From Shewanella canadensis (GTDB taxonomy: Bacteria > Pseudomonadota > Gammaproteobacteria > Enterobacterales > Shewanellaceae): a DNA stretch of 64,000 bases. Below, in pieces: positions 47,819 through 56,642 of this stretch; the first letter of the stretch is position 1; each line of letters begins with the position of its first letter. The stretch lies in contig NZ_RXNU01000004.1 of assembly GCF_003966225.1 (NCBI RefSeq), positions 434,001 through 498,000 of the forward strand, written 5' to 3'. The notes under the pieces are model-generated. The model worked only from the letters and a program-made list of their open reading frames with translations, did not search any database and was not told where the DNA came from. The translations under genes were made by a program, and so were the position numbers.

Positions 47819-49009
47819 ATGAGAATTTCAACTGCACAGATGTTTAACCAAGGTATCACCAGCGTTTTGGATAGGCAGTCTGCGACCAGCAAAATTTTAG
47901 ATCAACTATCGAGCGGGAAAAAAGTCAATACTGCCGGTGATGACCCTGTTGCCGCAGTTGGTATCGATAACCTGAATCAACAGAACGCCCTGGTCGATCA
48001 GTTTGTTAAGAACATCGAATATGCAACCAACCATTTGGCGATGTATGAGAGCAAGCTAGGTACAGCAGAAAAATTGGTGGGTTCAACCAGAGAGCAGGTG
48101 TTGCGTGCGGTAAACGGCGGACTTGCCGATTCCGAGCGGCAAATGATTGCCGACGAGCTGAAAGGAACCCTTGATGAGTTGCTAAATGTTGCCAACAGCA
48201 AAGATGAATCCGGCAATTATATGTTTTCCGGAAACGAAACTGGCACTCAACCATTTGCCTTCGATGCAACCGGAAACATAGTCTACAGCGGTGACAATGG
48301 TGTCAGACAATCCGTTGTCGCGTCGGGAGTCACTATAGGCACCAATATTGCGGGTGATAGTGCATTTATGAACGCTCCCAGTGGTATGGGGGATTACAGC
48401 GCCAATTATCTGGCGACCCAAGCGGGTGATTTCAAAGTAGAAAGTGCAACTGTCCCCCCCCCAATCACTCCTGCAGGACAAACTTATACCTTTACCATGG
48501 TGGGAGCGGATTTAGAGATACGTGATGCGACCAATACGTTAGTACAGACAGAGGTCAACTTCGACCCGAGTAACCCCATTGTTTATAACGGGTTAGAAGT
48601 GAAAGTCGACGGTATGCCTGCTGATGGGGACGAGTTCAGTATCACATATCAGTCTAATGTCAGTATCTTCGACACGATAAATGATGCGATCACTCTGTTG
48701 GAATCGCCAAACAAAATTAATACCCCTCAGGGTAAGGCAGAGTTGGCACAGGTATTGAATAACATTGACAGTGGCGTCAATCAAATAAGTATTGAACGGG
48801 GTGTATCAGGCAATGGCCTCAAGGCTCTAGAGAGCCACAACATGACTCATGTAGAAGAGAAAGTGGTCAATAGTTCGGCGTTATCTATGTTGGAAGATTT
48901 AGATTACGCCTCGGCAATTACCGAGTATGAGAAACAACAATTGGCGTTGAATGCGGTGTCGAATGTGTTCAGCAAAGTAGGTTCAGTTTCACTGTTTGAT
49001 TACATTTAA
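47819..49009 (+). CDS. flgL: Flagellar hook-associated protein 3 FlgL
   Basis: Second hook-filament junction protein with flagellin-like ends. The N-terminal region has MRISTAQMFNQGITSVLDRQ and LSSGKKVNTAGDDPVAAVGI; the C-terminal region has LEDLDYASAITEYEKQQLAL then NAVSNVFSKVGSVSLFDYI. At 396 residues it is within the family range. It lies 57 bp after flgK and directly before the first flagellin gene. Confidence 0.97.
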   Translation: MRISTAQMFNQGITSVLDRQSATSKILDQLSSGKKVNTAGDDPVAAVGIDNLNQQNALVDQFVKNIEYATNHLAMYESKLGTAEKLVGSTREQVLRAVNGGLADSERQMIADELKGTLDELLNVANSKDESGNYMFSGNETGTQPFAFDATGNIVYSGDNGVRQSVVASGVTIGTNIAGDSAFMNAPSGMGDYSANYLATQAGDFKVESATVPPPITPAGQTYTFTMVGADLEIRDATNTLVQTEVNFDPSNPIVYNGLEVKVDGMPADGDEFSITYQSNVSIFDTINDAITLLESPNKINTPQGKAELAQVLNNIDSGVNQISIERGVSGNGLKALESHNMTHVEEKVVNSSALSMLEDLDYASAITEYEKQQLALNAVSNVFSKVGSVSLFDYI

Positions 49010-49075
49010 ACGTTATCACAAGTTTTTTAGCCAAGGTCTACGTCTTGGCAGTACAACCAAGAAGAGGAAATTAAC

Positions 49076-49897
49076 ATGGCTATTACGGTAAATACCAATG
49101 TGACTTCAATGAAGGCGCAGAAAAATCTAAACGTCTCGAGTGGTGCCCTGGCTACATCAATGGAGCGACTATCGAGTGGTCTGAGAATCAACAGTGCTAA
49201 AGATGATGCCGCGGGTCTGGCAATCTCAAACCGTCTTAATTCGCAAGTACGTGGTCTTGAAGTGGGTATGCGTAACGCAAATGACGCTATCTCTATCGCG
49301 CAGATCGCAGAAGGTGCGATGCAGGAGCAGACCAATATGCTGCAGCGTATGCGTGATTTGACCATTCAGTCTGAAAATGGCGCAAACAGCACCGATGATA
49401 TTGCAGCTATTAAAGCCGAGATGGACCAATTAGCAACTGAAATAGACCTGATTGGTACCAGCACTGCGTTTGGTAATACTAAGTTGATGAGTGGTGGCTT
49501 CTCCGCGGGTAAAACCTTCCAGGTGGGTCACCAAGATGGTGAAGATGTTACGATTAAAGTTAAGAAAACGGATAAAACGACACTTTCAGTAGCGGCACTT
49601 GTCTTAACGACTTCTGCTAACCGAGCTTCCGCTTTAGGTGCAATCGACAAAGCGATTAAGACGATCGATACTCAACGTGGTGATTTAGGTGCGATTCAGA
49701 ACCGTCTATCTCATAACATCAGTAACAGTGCCAACACTCAGGCTAACGTTGCCGACGCTAAGAGCCGTATTGTGGATGTGGATTTCGCCAAAGAAACGGC
49801 TACCATGACTAAAAACCAGGTTCTGCAACAAACTGGCTCAACGATGCTTGCACAGGCAAACCAGCTTCCACAAGTTGCACTTTCTTTACTTGGGTAA
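49076..49897 (+). CDS. flaA: Flagellin (first of two)
   Basis: Filament subunit, exported by the flagellar type III system. The 273 residues hold only D0/D1-type domains with a short middle: [20 protein letters not shown] and [20 protein letters not shown] at the N-terminus, [20 protein letters not shown] at the C-terminus. About 94% identical in protein to the next gene. The 66-bp gap after flgL contains the stem GCCAAGG / CTTGGC region but no recognisable sigma-28 or sigma-54 promoter, so it may depend on flgL transcription. Ser/Thr in the middle region are potential glycosylation sites for Maf. Confidence 0.96.
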   Translation: MAITVNTNVTSMKAQKNLNVSSGALATSMERLSSGLRINSAKDDAAGLAISNRLNSQVRGLEVGMRNANDAISIAQIAEGAMQEQTNMLQRMRDLTIQSENGANSTDDIAAIKAEMDQLATEIDLIGTSTAFGNTKLMSGGFSAGKTFQVGHQDGEDVTIKVKKTDKTTLSVAALVLTTSANRASALGAIDKAIKTIDTQRGDLGAIQNRLSHNISNSANTQANVADAKSRIVDVDFAKETATMTKNQVLQQTGSTMLAQANQLPQVALSLLG

Positions 49898-49912
49898 GCA
49901 TGGATATCGCTA

Positions 49913-49950
49913 TAAAGTGGCTCAATTTTACTTCTTGCCGAGCCACTTTA
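49913..49950 (+). terminator. Hairpin between the two flagellin genes
   Basis: Perfect 11-bp stem TAAAGTGGCTC / GAGCCACTTTA with a 16-base loop, located 15 bp after the first flagellin stop. Confidence 0.7.
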
Positions 49951-50035
49951 AGCATTATTTAATTAATTACTCACCAATTTGCAATTGAATTTAAAGACTT
50001 TTTTAAAAAATTGCTGTTTTTTTGATAAAAATAAC

Positions 50036-50062
50036 TAAAGATAAAAACTCCTCTGCCGTTAA
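50036..50062 (+). promoter_or_regulatory. Sigma-28 (FliA) promoter of the second flagellin gene
   Basis: TAAAGATA at 50036-50043 and GCCGTTAA at 50055-50062 separated by exactly 11 bp; the -10 differs from GCCGATAA at one base. It leaves a leader of about 70 nt before the start codon. Confidence 0.9.
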
Positions 50063-50141
50063 ATATACTGTAACCAATTAGCTCCGCCTGGCTTGAAGCA
50101 GACAGGCAAGTTCTTAAGTCAGGTATAAAGAGGAATCAATC

Positions 50142-50960
50142 ATGGCTATTACAGTAAATACTAACGTCACTTCGCTTAAAGCACAGAAAAACCTAAACAG
50201 TTCTAGTGGTGCGCTAGCAACCTCAATGGAGCGTCTATCAAGTGGTTTGCGCATCAACAGTGCTAAAGATGATGCCGCCGGTCTTGCAATTTCGAACCGT
50301 TTGAACAGTCAGGTTCGAGGTCTGGAAGTTGGTATGCGTAACGCAAACGATGCTATTTCGATTGCACAAATCGCTGAAGGTGCAATGCAGGAACAGACAA
50401 ACATGCTACAACGTATGCGTGATTTGACTGTTCAGTCTGAAAACGGTGCAAACAGCACAGATGACCTTGCAGCTATTAAAGCCGAGATGGACCAATTAGC
50501 AACTGAAATTGATGCAATTGGTACAAGTACTGCGTTTGGTAATACAAAGCTGATGAGCGGTGGTTTCTCCGCGGGTAAATCTTTCCAGGTTGGTGCCCAA
50601 GACGGTGAAGATGTTACAATTAAAGTTAAGAAAACGGATAAAACGACACTTTCAGTAGGGGCACTTGTCTTAACTACTTCTGCTAACCGAGCTTCCGCTT
50701 TAGGTGCAATCGATAAAGCGATTAAGACGATTGATACTCAGCGTGGTGATTTAGGTGCGATTCAGAACCGTCTGTCTCACAACATCAGTAACAGTGCCAA
50801 CACTCAGGCTAACGTTGCCGACGCTAAGAGCCGTATTGTAGATGTGGATTTCGCCAAAGAGACCTCCACTATGACTAAGAACCAGGTACTACAACAAACA
50901 GGTTCTGCAATGTTAGCGCAAGCTAACCAGTTACCTCAAATAGCACTTTCATTACTATAA
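50142..50960 (+). CDS. flaB: Flagellin (second of two)
   Basis: Probably the major filament subunit, as it alone of the two has a clear sigma-28 promoter. The 272 residues differ from the first flagellin at under 20 positions, including MKAQ to LKAQ, FQVGHQ to FQVGAQ and SVAAL to SVGAL. At DNA level the 3' half is almost identical to the first gene while the 5' part has many synonymous differences. AAAGAGG precedes the ATG. Confidence 0.97.
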   Translation: MAITVNTNVTSLKAQKNLNSSSGALATSMERLSSGLRINSAKDDAAGLAISNRLNSQVRGLEVGMRNANDAISIAQIAEGAMQEQTNMLQRMRDLTVQSENGANSTDDLAAIKAEMDQLATEIDAIGTSTAFGNTKLMSGGFSAGKSFQVGAQDGEDVTIKVKKTDKTTLSVGALVLTTSANRASALGAIDKAIKTIDTQRGDLGAIQNRLSHNISNSANTQANVADAKSRIVDVDFAKETSTMTKNQVLQQTGSAMLAQANQLPQIALSLL

Positions 50961-50993
50961 ATGATAATGTAACAGGGTTATAGTTGATAGTAG

Positions 50994-51023
50994 AAAGGGA
51001 GGTTCGGCGACGGATCTCCCTTT
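50994..51023 (+). terminator. Hairpin downstream of the second flagellin
   Basis: Perfect 8-bp stem AAAGGGAG / CTCCCTTT with a 14-base loop, 34 bp after the stop; followed by AATGGTTT, so it may be a partial terminator letting some transcription into flaG. Confidence 0.6.
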
Positions 51024-51066
51024 AATGGTTTAAGGATAAACTAGGTAAGTTAGGAGGAGTATGGTC

Positions 51067-51456
51067 ATGGACATCAATTTTACAAGCTCATCCAGCGCGG
51101 CAGCGACTAAGGTTGAGATCGGTACAGGAACTGTTAAAGCTGGAACCGTAGAAGGTGCAGAACTTGAGCCGAACACTATAATTAAAGCTGTAGAGGAAGT
51201 GGAAAAAGGTGCTTCCGAAGAGCCAAAGTTAAATGAAGAAGAGTTACAGAATTTAGTCGAAGACTTGTCCAGTATGATGTCAGTTATGCGTAAAGGGTTG
51301 GCATTTAAAATCGATGAACATTCTGGCACTAATGTTGTTAGTGTTATGGATATCGAATCAGGCGATCTGATTCGGCAGATCCCTAATGAAGAAGCGTTAA
51401 AATTAGCGAGGAAGTTGACTGAGGTAACGGGTCTTTTGATGCAAACAGAAGCCTGA
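51067..51456 (+). CDS. flaG: Flagellar protein FlaG
   Basis: Small protein found beside flagellin genes in polar flagellates; it influences filament length by an unclear mechanism. The 129 residues have a disordered Ser/Thr/Glu-rich N-terminal half and a conserved C-terminal FlaG domain (GLAFKIDEHSGTNVVSVMDI then ESGDLIRQIPNEEAL). The ATG at 51067 is chosen because GGAGGAG lies about 8 bases before it; an ATG at 51061 is too close. It precedes fliD. Confidence 0.93.
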   Translation: MDINFTSSSSAAATKVEIGTGTVKAGTVEGAELEPNTIIKAVEEVEKGASEEPKLNEEELQNLVEDLSSMMSVMRKGLAFKIDEHSGTNVVSVMDIESGDLIRQIPNEEALKLARKLTEVTGLLMQTEA

Positions 51457-51513
51457 TTCTTCTTTCAAAGATTATTTAGCAGTAAGAGAATATTTGTTTA
51501 GTAAGAGGTTTTT

Positions 51514-52887
51514 ATGGCATTAACGGCGACAGGAATAGGCTCTGGGCTCGATATTAACACTATTGTCGGTGTGCTTGTTGATGCTGAGAAAGTACCTAAA
51601 GAAGCAATGTTCGATAAAACTGAAAAGACGATCGATGCGAAAGTATCGGCGATAGGCACATTAAAGAGTGCCTTATCGACATTTCAGGACGCGTTAGAAA
51701 AGCTTCAAGATGGTGGTAGCTTAAACCAGAGAACCGTCTCCACTGGAGAAAGTAGTTATCTGACCGCAACTGCCGATAAAACATCACAATCCGGTAGTTA
51801 TAATGTCAAGGTTGAACAGTTAGCTCAGCAGCATAAAGTTGCCGGTATCAATGTTGCCGATCCCAGCGTCCCAGTTGGAGAGGGGAGCTTAGATCTGACG
51901 GTTAACGGTAATAATTTTTCCGTAACTGTTGGTGCCACCGATTCACTCGAAGATATCGCTAATAATATCAATAGTGCAACCGATAACGTCGGTGTTACGG
52001 CGACGATTATTACCAGTGATGCGGGTAGCAGGCTGGTATTAAGTTCTGACACAGAAGGTACAGATAGCCAGATAGGCGTGGTAGCGAACGATACTGTGGG
52101 TACCGGGCTTAATGATATGTTTGGCGGTGCTAATCTTTCTGAACTTCAAATCGCAAAGAACTCGATAGTCCACGTCGATGGCCAGCAACTGACTTCTCAG
52201 ACCAATGAAGTTAAAGGCGCCATTACCGGGGTGACGCTCAATCTGACAGATGCTGATTTGAGTAAAACAACCACGGTTAAAGTTGAGCTGGATAAAGACG
52301 CCGTTAAAGATAATGTGCAAGGCTTCGTCGATGCTTATAACAGTTTAATAGGTACTATCGATAAGCTCTCCGCTTATGATCTTGAGAAAAAGGAGGCCGC
52401 TGCACTGCAAGGGGACTCCATGATCCGCTCAATTGAATCCCAATTGAGGAATATGATCAGTTCAAGGGTCGATGTAGGAGGCGAGACTGTAGCATTATAT
52501 GATATCGGTATAGAAGCGGACCGTTATGGAAAACTGTCTGTCGATAGTGACAAGCTTGATACCGCGATTGAAGAGAACATGAGCGGTATCGAAGGTCTGT
52601 TTTCGACGAAAGATACCGGAATTGCAAACCGTTTAGACACACTGGTTGAAAGCTATGTTAAACCGACTACCGGCTTGATTAACAGCAGAAATAATGCTTA
52701 CACCAGTGATAAACAGCGCCTGGATGATCAGCGTGAAGCCTTTACCTTGAAGATGGAGCAATTAAACGCCAGATTGATGAAGCAGTTCAATGCGATGGAT
52801 CTGATTGTCGGTAATTTAAATCAACAGTCTGCAGGGATTATTGGCGGCTTAAATGCTTTACCTGGCGTAGTTAGAACTCAAAACTAA
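51514..52887 (+). CDS. fliD: Flagellar filament cap protein FliD (HAP2)
   Basis: Forms the pentameric or hexameric cap under which flagellin folds. The 457 residues start ALTATGIGSGLDINTIVGVL, the FliD N-terminal signature; the middle has GSYNVKVEQLAQQHKVAG, and the C-terminal region has FVDAYNSLIGTIDKL and RLMKQFNAMDLIVGNLNQQS. Normal length. AAGAGG precedes the ATG. It lies between flaG and the fliT-like/fliS chaperone genes. Confidence 0.96.
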   Translation: MALTATGIGSGLDINTIVGVLVDAEKVPKEAMFDKTEKTIDAKVSAIGTLKSALSTFQDALEKLQDGGSLNQRTVSTGESSYLTATADKTSQSGSYNVKVEQLAQQHKVAGINVADPSVPVGEGSLDLTVNGNNFSVTVGATDSLEDIANNINSATDNVGVTATIITSDAGSRLVLSSDTEGTDSQIGVVANDTVGTGLNDMFGGANLSELQIAKNSIVHVDGQQLTSQTNEVKGAITGVTLNLTDADLSKTTTVKVELDKDAVKDNVQGFVDAYNSLIGTIDKLSAYDLEKKEAAALQGDSMIRSIESQLRNMISSRVDVGGETVALYDIGIEADRYGKLSVDSDKLDTAIEENMSGIEGLFSTKDTGIANRLDTLVESYVKPTTGLINSRNNAYTSDKQRLDDQREAFTLKMEQLNARLMKQFNAMDLIVGNLNQQSAGIIGGLNALPGVVRTQN

Positions 52888-52915
52888 TCTGGGTGTTACT
52901 TGAATAGGAGGTCTC

Positions 52916-53242
52916 TTGCGAGCTCTACCTCAGCTGGAAAAATTAAATAAGTCTGTATCGGAAACTTTATCTGAGCTGGAGATCATTCCGGCAGAAGATG
53001 AGGCTGCTGATGAGTTGGTATTAAATTTGCAGGAGTTAGTGGGACAGCGTCAACTTTTACTCGAAGAGTTGCTAACTTCTCCAAAAGATGAAGATAGACC
53101 TGTGCTGGAAAGCCAATTAGCGTTAACGCAGCAATTTGAGCAGCAAGCTAAGCGAGTGTTACTGCACAGGCAAGAGCTTTTGCATCTTGGAAGAAAAAGT
53201 AAACGCCAAATTAATGTTTACAAATCAATAGGTGCCAAATAG
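52916..53242 (+). CDS. FliT-like flagellar export chaperone
   Basis: Small, wholly helical protein of 108 residues, rich in Leu, Glu and Gln, sitting between fliD and fliS where FliT-like (FlaI-like) chaperones are encoded in Vibrio and Shewanella. FliT binds FliD and holds it for export. The start is TTG at 52916, four bases after AGGAGG; no ATG fits. Sequence similarity to FliT is weak in this group, so the call leans on position, size and helical pattern. Confidence 0.7.
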   Translation: MRALPQLEKLNKSVSETLSELEIIPAEDEAADELVLNLQELVGQRQLLLEELLTSPKDEDRPVLESQLALTQQFEQQAKRVLLHRQELLHLGRKSKRQINVYKSIGAK

Positions 53243-53252
53243 GTAGGTATAT

Positions 53253-53663
53253 ATGAGAAAATCACTGCAATCATATCGAAAAGTGTCAGTTGAGAGTGAA
53301 ATCTCGGTTGCTTCCCCCCACAGAATCATTCAGATGATGTTTGAAGGTGCACTGCAGCGTTTAGCTCAGAGTCGATATGCGATTGAGAATAACGATGTTG
53401 CCAATAAAGGGATCTATATTGGCAAGGCCATAGGCATTATTACCGGTTTAAATAACAGTTTGAATATGGAAGCTGGTGGAGATATTCCGACGAATTTAAG
53501 TGCTCTTTATGATTTTATGTTACGTCGCGTTTCTGAAGCGAATCTAAACAATGATGTTCAGGCGATCGATGATGTTTGTGACATTCTAAGAACCATTAAA
53601 GAGGGTTGGGATGCTATTCCGACCGAGCAACATCATATGGCATCACACAACGAAGCCGTGTAA
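53253..53663 (+). CDS. fliS: Flagellar export chaperone FliS
   Basis: Binds the C-terminus of flagellin to keep it unfolded for export. The 136 residues contain SYRKVSVESEISVASPHRII then QMMFEGALQRLAQSRYAIEN and the later LYDFMLRRVSEANLNNDV, all typical. It follows the fliT-like gene after 10 bp. Confidence 0.96.
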   Translation: MRKSLQSYRKVSVESEISVASPHRIIQMMFEGALQRLAQSRYAIENNDVANKGIYIGKAIGIITGLNNSLNMEAGGDIPTNLSALYDFMLRRVSEANLNNDVQAIDDVCDILRTIKEGWDAIPTEQHHMASHNEAV

Positions 53664-53953
53664 ATTCAAAATCGGTTTATGGGGGGGACCCCCCAAAATA
53701 ATCGTCAAAAGTCAATTAATTGACAAGCGAATCTGGATTCGTTGAATATTTCAGCTAAAATCAATGGAGTGCAGCTAAAATCAATTCAGGTTTGCATTAA
53801 ATGCATCAGAGACTTGCTAATAGCTTGCTGATAATACACTATTCCTTACGGTAGTGATTTTGTTCAGTTTGTATTGGAAACACTACACAGCTTTTTAAGC
53901 AACAAACACTAATAATTAATGCGAATAATAACGAGCGCTTTACGGCTTTTTTA
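53664..53953. other. fliS-flrA gap
   Basis: No gene supported. A GGGGGGG-ACCCCCC palindrome at 53681-53694 followed by AAAATA is a possible but weak transcription end. The 13-mer AGCTAAAATCAAT occurs twice (about 53752 and 53773). The promoter of flrA must lie here, yet no clear sigma-70 or sigma-54 pair was recognised. Confidence 0.4.
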
Positions 53954-55387
53954 ATGATGCAAACAGATCAACGAATTCTACTTGTCGGTAACCAGTCTGA
54001 GCGAATTAATCGCTTGTCGTGCGTATTTGAGTTTTTAGGTGAGCAAGTTGAGCTGGTCGCAGTCGATAAGCTCGAACTGCGAATTCAAAACACTCGATTC
54101 AGAGCCTTGGTTATTTCAGTCGAAACTCAATCTAAAGAGTTACTTCAATCTCTTGCCGGGACATTGCCCTGGCAACCCATATTGCTGCTCGGAGATTTAA
54201 CGGGCGTTACAGCATCTAATGTTTTGGGTCATATTGAGGAACCCCTCAATTATCCTCAATTGACCGAGCTGCTACATTTTTGTCAGGTCTTCGGCCAGGC
54301 TAAACGTCCGGATATTCCTACCAGCGTCAATCAGACTAAGTTATTCAGGAGTATGGTAGGACGAAGTGATGGTATTGCTCAGGTTCGTCACTTAATTAGT
54401 CAAGTTGCCAGCTCTGATGCTACGGTGTTGGTATTAGGTCAGTCCGGTACCGGTAAAGAGGTTGTAGCCCGTAATATTCACTATATCTCTGAGCGTCGCG
54501 ATGGCCCTTTTATTCCAGTCAATTGTGGCGCCATTCCCGCAGAGCTCCTCGAAAGTGAGTTATTCGGTCATGAGAAGGGATCATTTACCGGTGCGATTAG
54601 TGCCCGTAAAGGACGCTTCGAATTAGCAGAGAAAGGCACTCTCTTTCTGGATGAGATCGGTGATATGCCTCTGCAGATGCAAGTGAAGCTATTGCGCGTG
54701 TTGCAGGAGAAGGTATTTGAACGGGTAGGGGGCTCAAAATCCATTACTACCGACGTTCGTGTTGTCGCCGCGACTCATCGAGATCTCGAAGAGATGATCA
54801 CTAACGGTCAGTTTCGTGAAGATCTCTATTATCGATTGAATGTTTTCCCTATCGAAATGCCTGCCTTGTGCGAGAGAAAAGATGATATACCTCTCTTGCT
54901 TCAGGAGTTAGTCAGTCGGGTTTACAACGAAGGTCGTGGTAAGGTTCGTTTTACCCAAAGAGCGATAGAGTCGTTGAAGGAGCACGCCTGGGCTGGCAAT
55001 GTGAGAGAACTCTCGAATTTGGTTGAGCGTCTTACCATTCTCTACCCCGGTGGATTGGTCGATGTTAATGATCTTCCTGTTAAGTATCGTCACATAGATG
55101 TGCCTGAATACTGTGTCGAGGTGAGTGAAGAGGAGCTTGAGCGTGATGCGTTAGCTTCGATATTCAGTAATGATGAACCGGTCGATATTCCTGAAACACG
55201 TTTTCCAAGCGAGCTACCTCCGGAAGGCGTTAATCTCAAAGACCTTCTCGCTGAGCTCGAGATAGATATGATTAGGCAAGCGTTAGAACAACAAGATAAT
55301 GTCGTTGCCAGAGCGGCTGAAATGTTAGGTATCAGACGCACGACTCTCGTCGAAAAGATGAGAAAATATGGAATGGGAAAAGATTAA
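53954..55387 (+). CDS. flrA: Flagellar master regulator FlrA (FleQ-type sigma-54 activator)
   Basis: Top activator of the polar flagellar cascade. The 477 residues comprise a FleQ receiver-like N-terminal domain without the usual phospho-Asp context (about 1-125), a sigma-54 AAA+ domain with Walker A LGQSGTGKEVVARNIHY, the sigma-54 contact loop GSFTGA (Ser in place of Ala in the common GAFTGA) and Walker B TLFLDEIGDMP, and a C-terminal Fis-type HTH (ARAAEMLGIRRTTLVEKM). FleQ relatives bind c-di-GMP; that is family knowledge. It activates flrBC and class II genes. Confidence 0.95.
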   Translation: MMQTDQRILLVGNQSERINRLSCVFEFLGEQVELVAVDKLELRIQNTRFRALVISVETQSKELLQSLAGTLPWQPILLLGDLTGVTASNVLGHIEEPLNYPQLTELLHFCQVFGQAKRPDIPTSVNQTKLFRSMVGRSDGIAQVRHLISQVASSDATVLVLGQSGTGKEVVARNIHYISERRDGPFIPVNCGAIPAELLESELFGHEKGSFTGAISARKGRFELAEKGTLFLDEIGDMPLQMQVKLLRVLQEKVFERVGGSKSITTDVRVVAATHRDLEEMITNGQFREDLYYRLNVFPIEMPALCERKDDIPLLLQELVSRVYNEGRGKVRFTQRAIESLKEHAWAGNVRELSNLVERLTILYPGGLVDVNDLPVKYRHIDVPEYCVEVSEEELERDALASIFSNDEPVDIPETRFPSELPPEGVNLKDLLAELEIDMIRQALEQQDNVVARAAEMLGIRRTTLVEKMRKYGMGKD

Positions 55388-55405
55388 ATAGAAGTTCCTA
55401 GGAAC

Positions 55406-55454
55406 TAGTTTCTAGTTCCTAGTTCCTAGTTCCTAGTTCCTAGTTCCTAGTTCC
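55406..55454. repeat. 7-bp tandem repeat, TAGTTCC
   Basis: Six perfect TAGTTCC units from 55413 to 55454, preceded by one variant unit (TAGTTTC at 55406) and an inverted GTTCCTAGGAAC (55394-55405). The array lies between flrA and flrB, 20 bp upstream of the flrB sigma-54 promoter. Tracts of this kind change length easily by slippage. Confidence 0.93.
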
Positions 55455-55473
55455 TCGCCCCTTCTTTTCCTCT

Positions 55474-55489
55474 TGGCACACTTCGTGCA
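55474..55489 (+). promoter_or_regulatory. Sigma-54 promoter of flrBC
   Basis: TGGCACACTTCGTGCA with GG at 55475-55476 and GC at 55487-55488, exactly 10 bp apart; 38 bp before flrB. Fits activation of flrBC by FlrA. Confidence 0.87.
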
Positions 55490-55526
55490 CCCCCTCCGTT
55501 AGCAGCAATTTTTTGACGGAGTCGAT

Positions 55527-56642
55527 ATGTCCGTAAACCCTCAAATTCAACTTGATACTTTAAATCAGTACTCTCCGAGATGGTTGGAAACAGCACCTGC
55601 TGCCAACATGTCAAATCGAATGGAGCGCATCCTTCAGGCTATGCCTTCGGGAGTCGTGATCATTAATGGTGATGGGTTAGTCACGGATGCTAATCCAGTG
55701 GCCGTTGAACTATTGGGATTACCATTAGAGGGCTTAAGGTGGATTCAGGTCATTAACCGTGCCTTTTCTCCACAAGATGACGATGGCCATGAAGTTTCAC
55801 TTCGTAACGGTCGCAGAGTTAAGCTCGCGATAACCCCGTTGACGCCAGAACCCGGCCAGCTGATAGTGCTGACGGATCTGACAGAAACCCGTCTGCTGCA
55901 AAAGAATTTATCTCACCTTCAGCGCCTTTCTGCACTAGGAAAGATGGTGGCAACGCTTGCTCATCAAGTGCGTACGCCATTGACTGCGGCCTTGCTATAC
56001 GCCTCAAATTTAGCCAGCCCGAGAATATCTGAAGCTGCCAGAAGCCGTTTTCAGAAGAAGCTCGTCGATAGACTAAATGAGCTGGAACATCAGGTGAACG
56101 ATATGTTGCTGATGGCAAAGGGACGTCAACAGGAGCAAGGTGAAGCAGAGACTGTCGATTCGATTATGGGAAGTGTACTGGCCAATTGCGAACCTATTGC
56201 AAAACAACATTCATGCAAGCTTGAATTTATCGATGAATCCAGTGGTGAGTTTCTTGCCAATGCCAGCGCATTAAGCTCTGCTATCAATAACCTTGTGGTT
56301 AACAGCATAGAAGCGGGCGCGACCCGGGTCGAGCTGAAGGGTCGAGAATCGGCTCACGAACTTCAGATCGATGTCACCGACAATGGCAAAGGCTTAGATA
56401 AGTCGATGCAGAAGAAAGTGATGGAACCCTTTTTTACGACTAAACCCCAGGGAACAGGGCTTGGCCTCGCTGTTGTTCAGTCGGTGGTGGCTAATCATGG
56501 CGGAAAGATTCACTTTAGGTGCGAGAAAGGAATGGGTTGCAGAGCTTCCTTACACTTTCCCAAGTTACAACAAATGACAGATAAAGAAGATCTTTTACAG
56601 GAAGGTTTATCTAAACAAGCTGAGGAGTCATCTCATGTCTGA
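55527..56642 (+). CDS. flrB: Flagellar sensor histidine kinase FlrB
   Basis: Kinase that phosphorylates FlrC to switch on hook and rod genes. The 371 residues have no transmembrane segment. They include a PAS domain (about 25-115, GVVIINGDGLVTDANPVAVE), a HisKA dimerisation domain with the phospho-His in ATLAHQVRTPLTAAL (about residue 148), and an HATPase domain with NNLVVNSIEAGA, DNGKGLD and TKPQGTGLGLAVVQ. It overlaps flrC by 8 bp. Confidence 0.95.
   Translation: MSVNPQIQLDTLNQYSPRWLETAPAANMSNRMERILQAMPSGVVIINGDGLVTDANPVAVELLGLPLEGLRWIQVINRAFSPQDDDGHEVSLRNGRRVKLAITPLTPEPGQLIVLTDLTETRLLQKNLSHLQRLSALGKMVATLAHQVRTPLTAALLYASNLASPRISEAARSRFQKKLVDRLNELEHQVNDMLLMAKGRQQEQGEAETVDSIMGSVLANCEPIAKQHSCKLEFIDESSGEFLANASALSSAINNLVVNSIEAGATRVELKGRESAHELQIDVTDNGKGLDKSMQKKVMEPFFTTKPQGTGLGLAVVQSVVANHGGKIHFRCEKGMGCRASLHFPKLQQMTDKEDLLQEGLSKQAEESSHV

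Noticed and set aside
51429..51442. Sigma-54 promoter for fliD (GG-N10-GC)
   Set aside because: Spacing fits, but the sequence (ACGGGTCTTTTGATGC) lacks TGGC and TTGC and lies within flaG; expected by chance.
53681..53694. Strong terminator after fliS
   Set aside because: The G7-A-C6 run can pair only with a very tight loop and has AAAATA rather than a T-tract on the plus strand.
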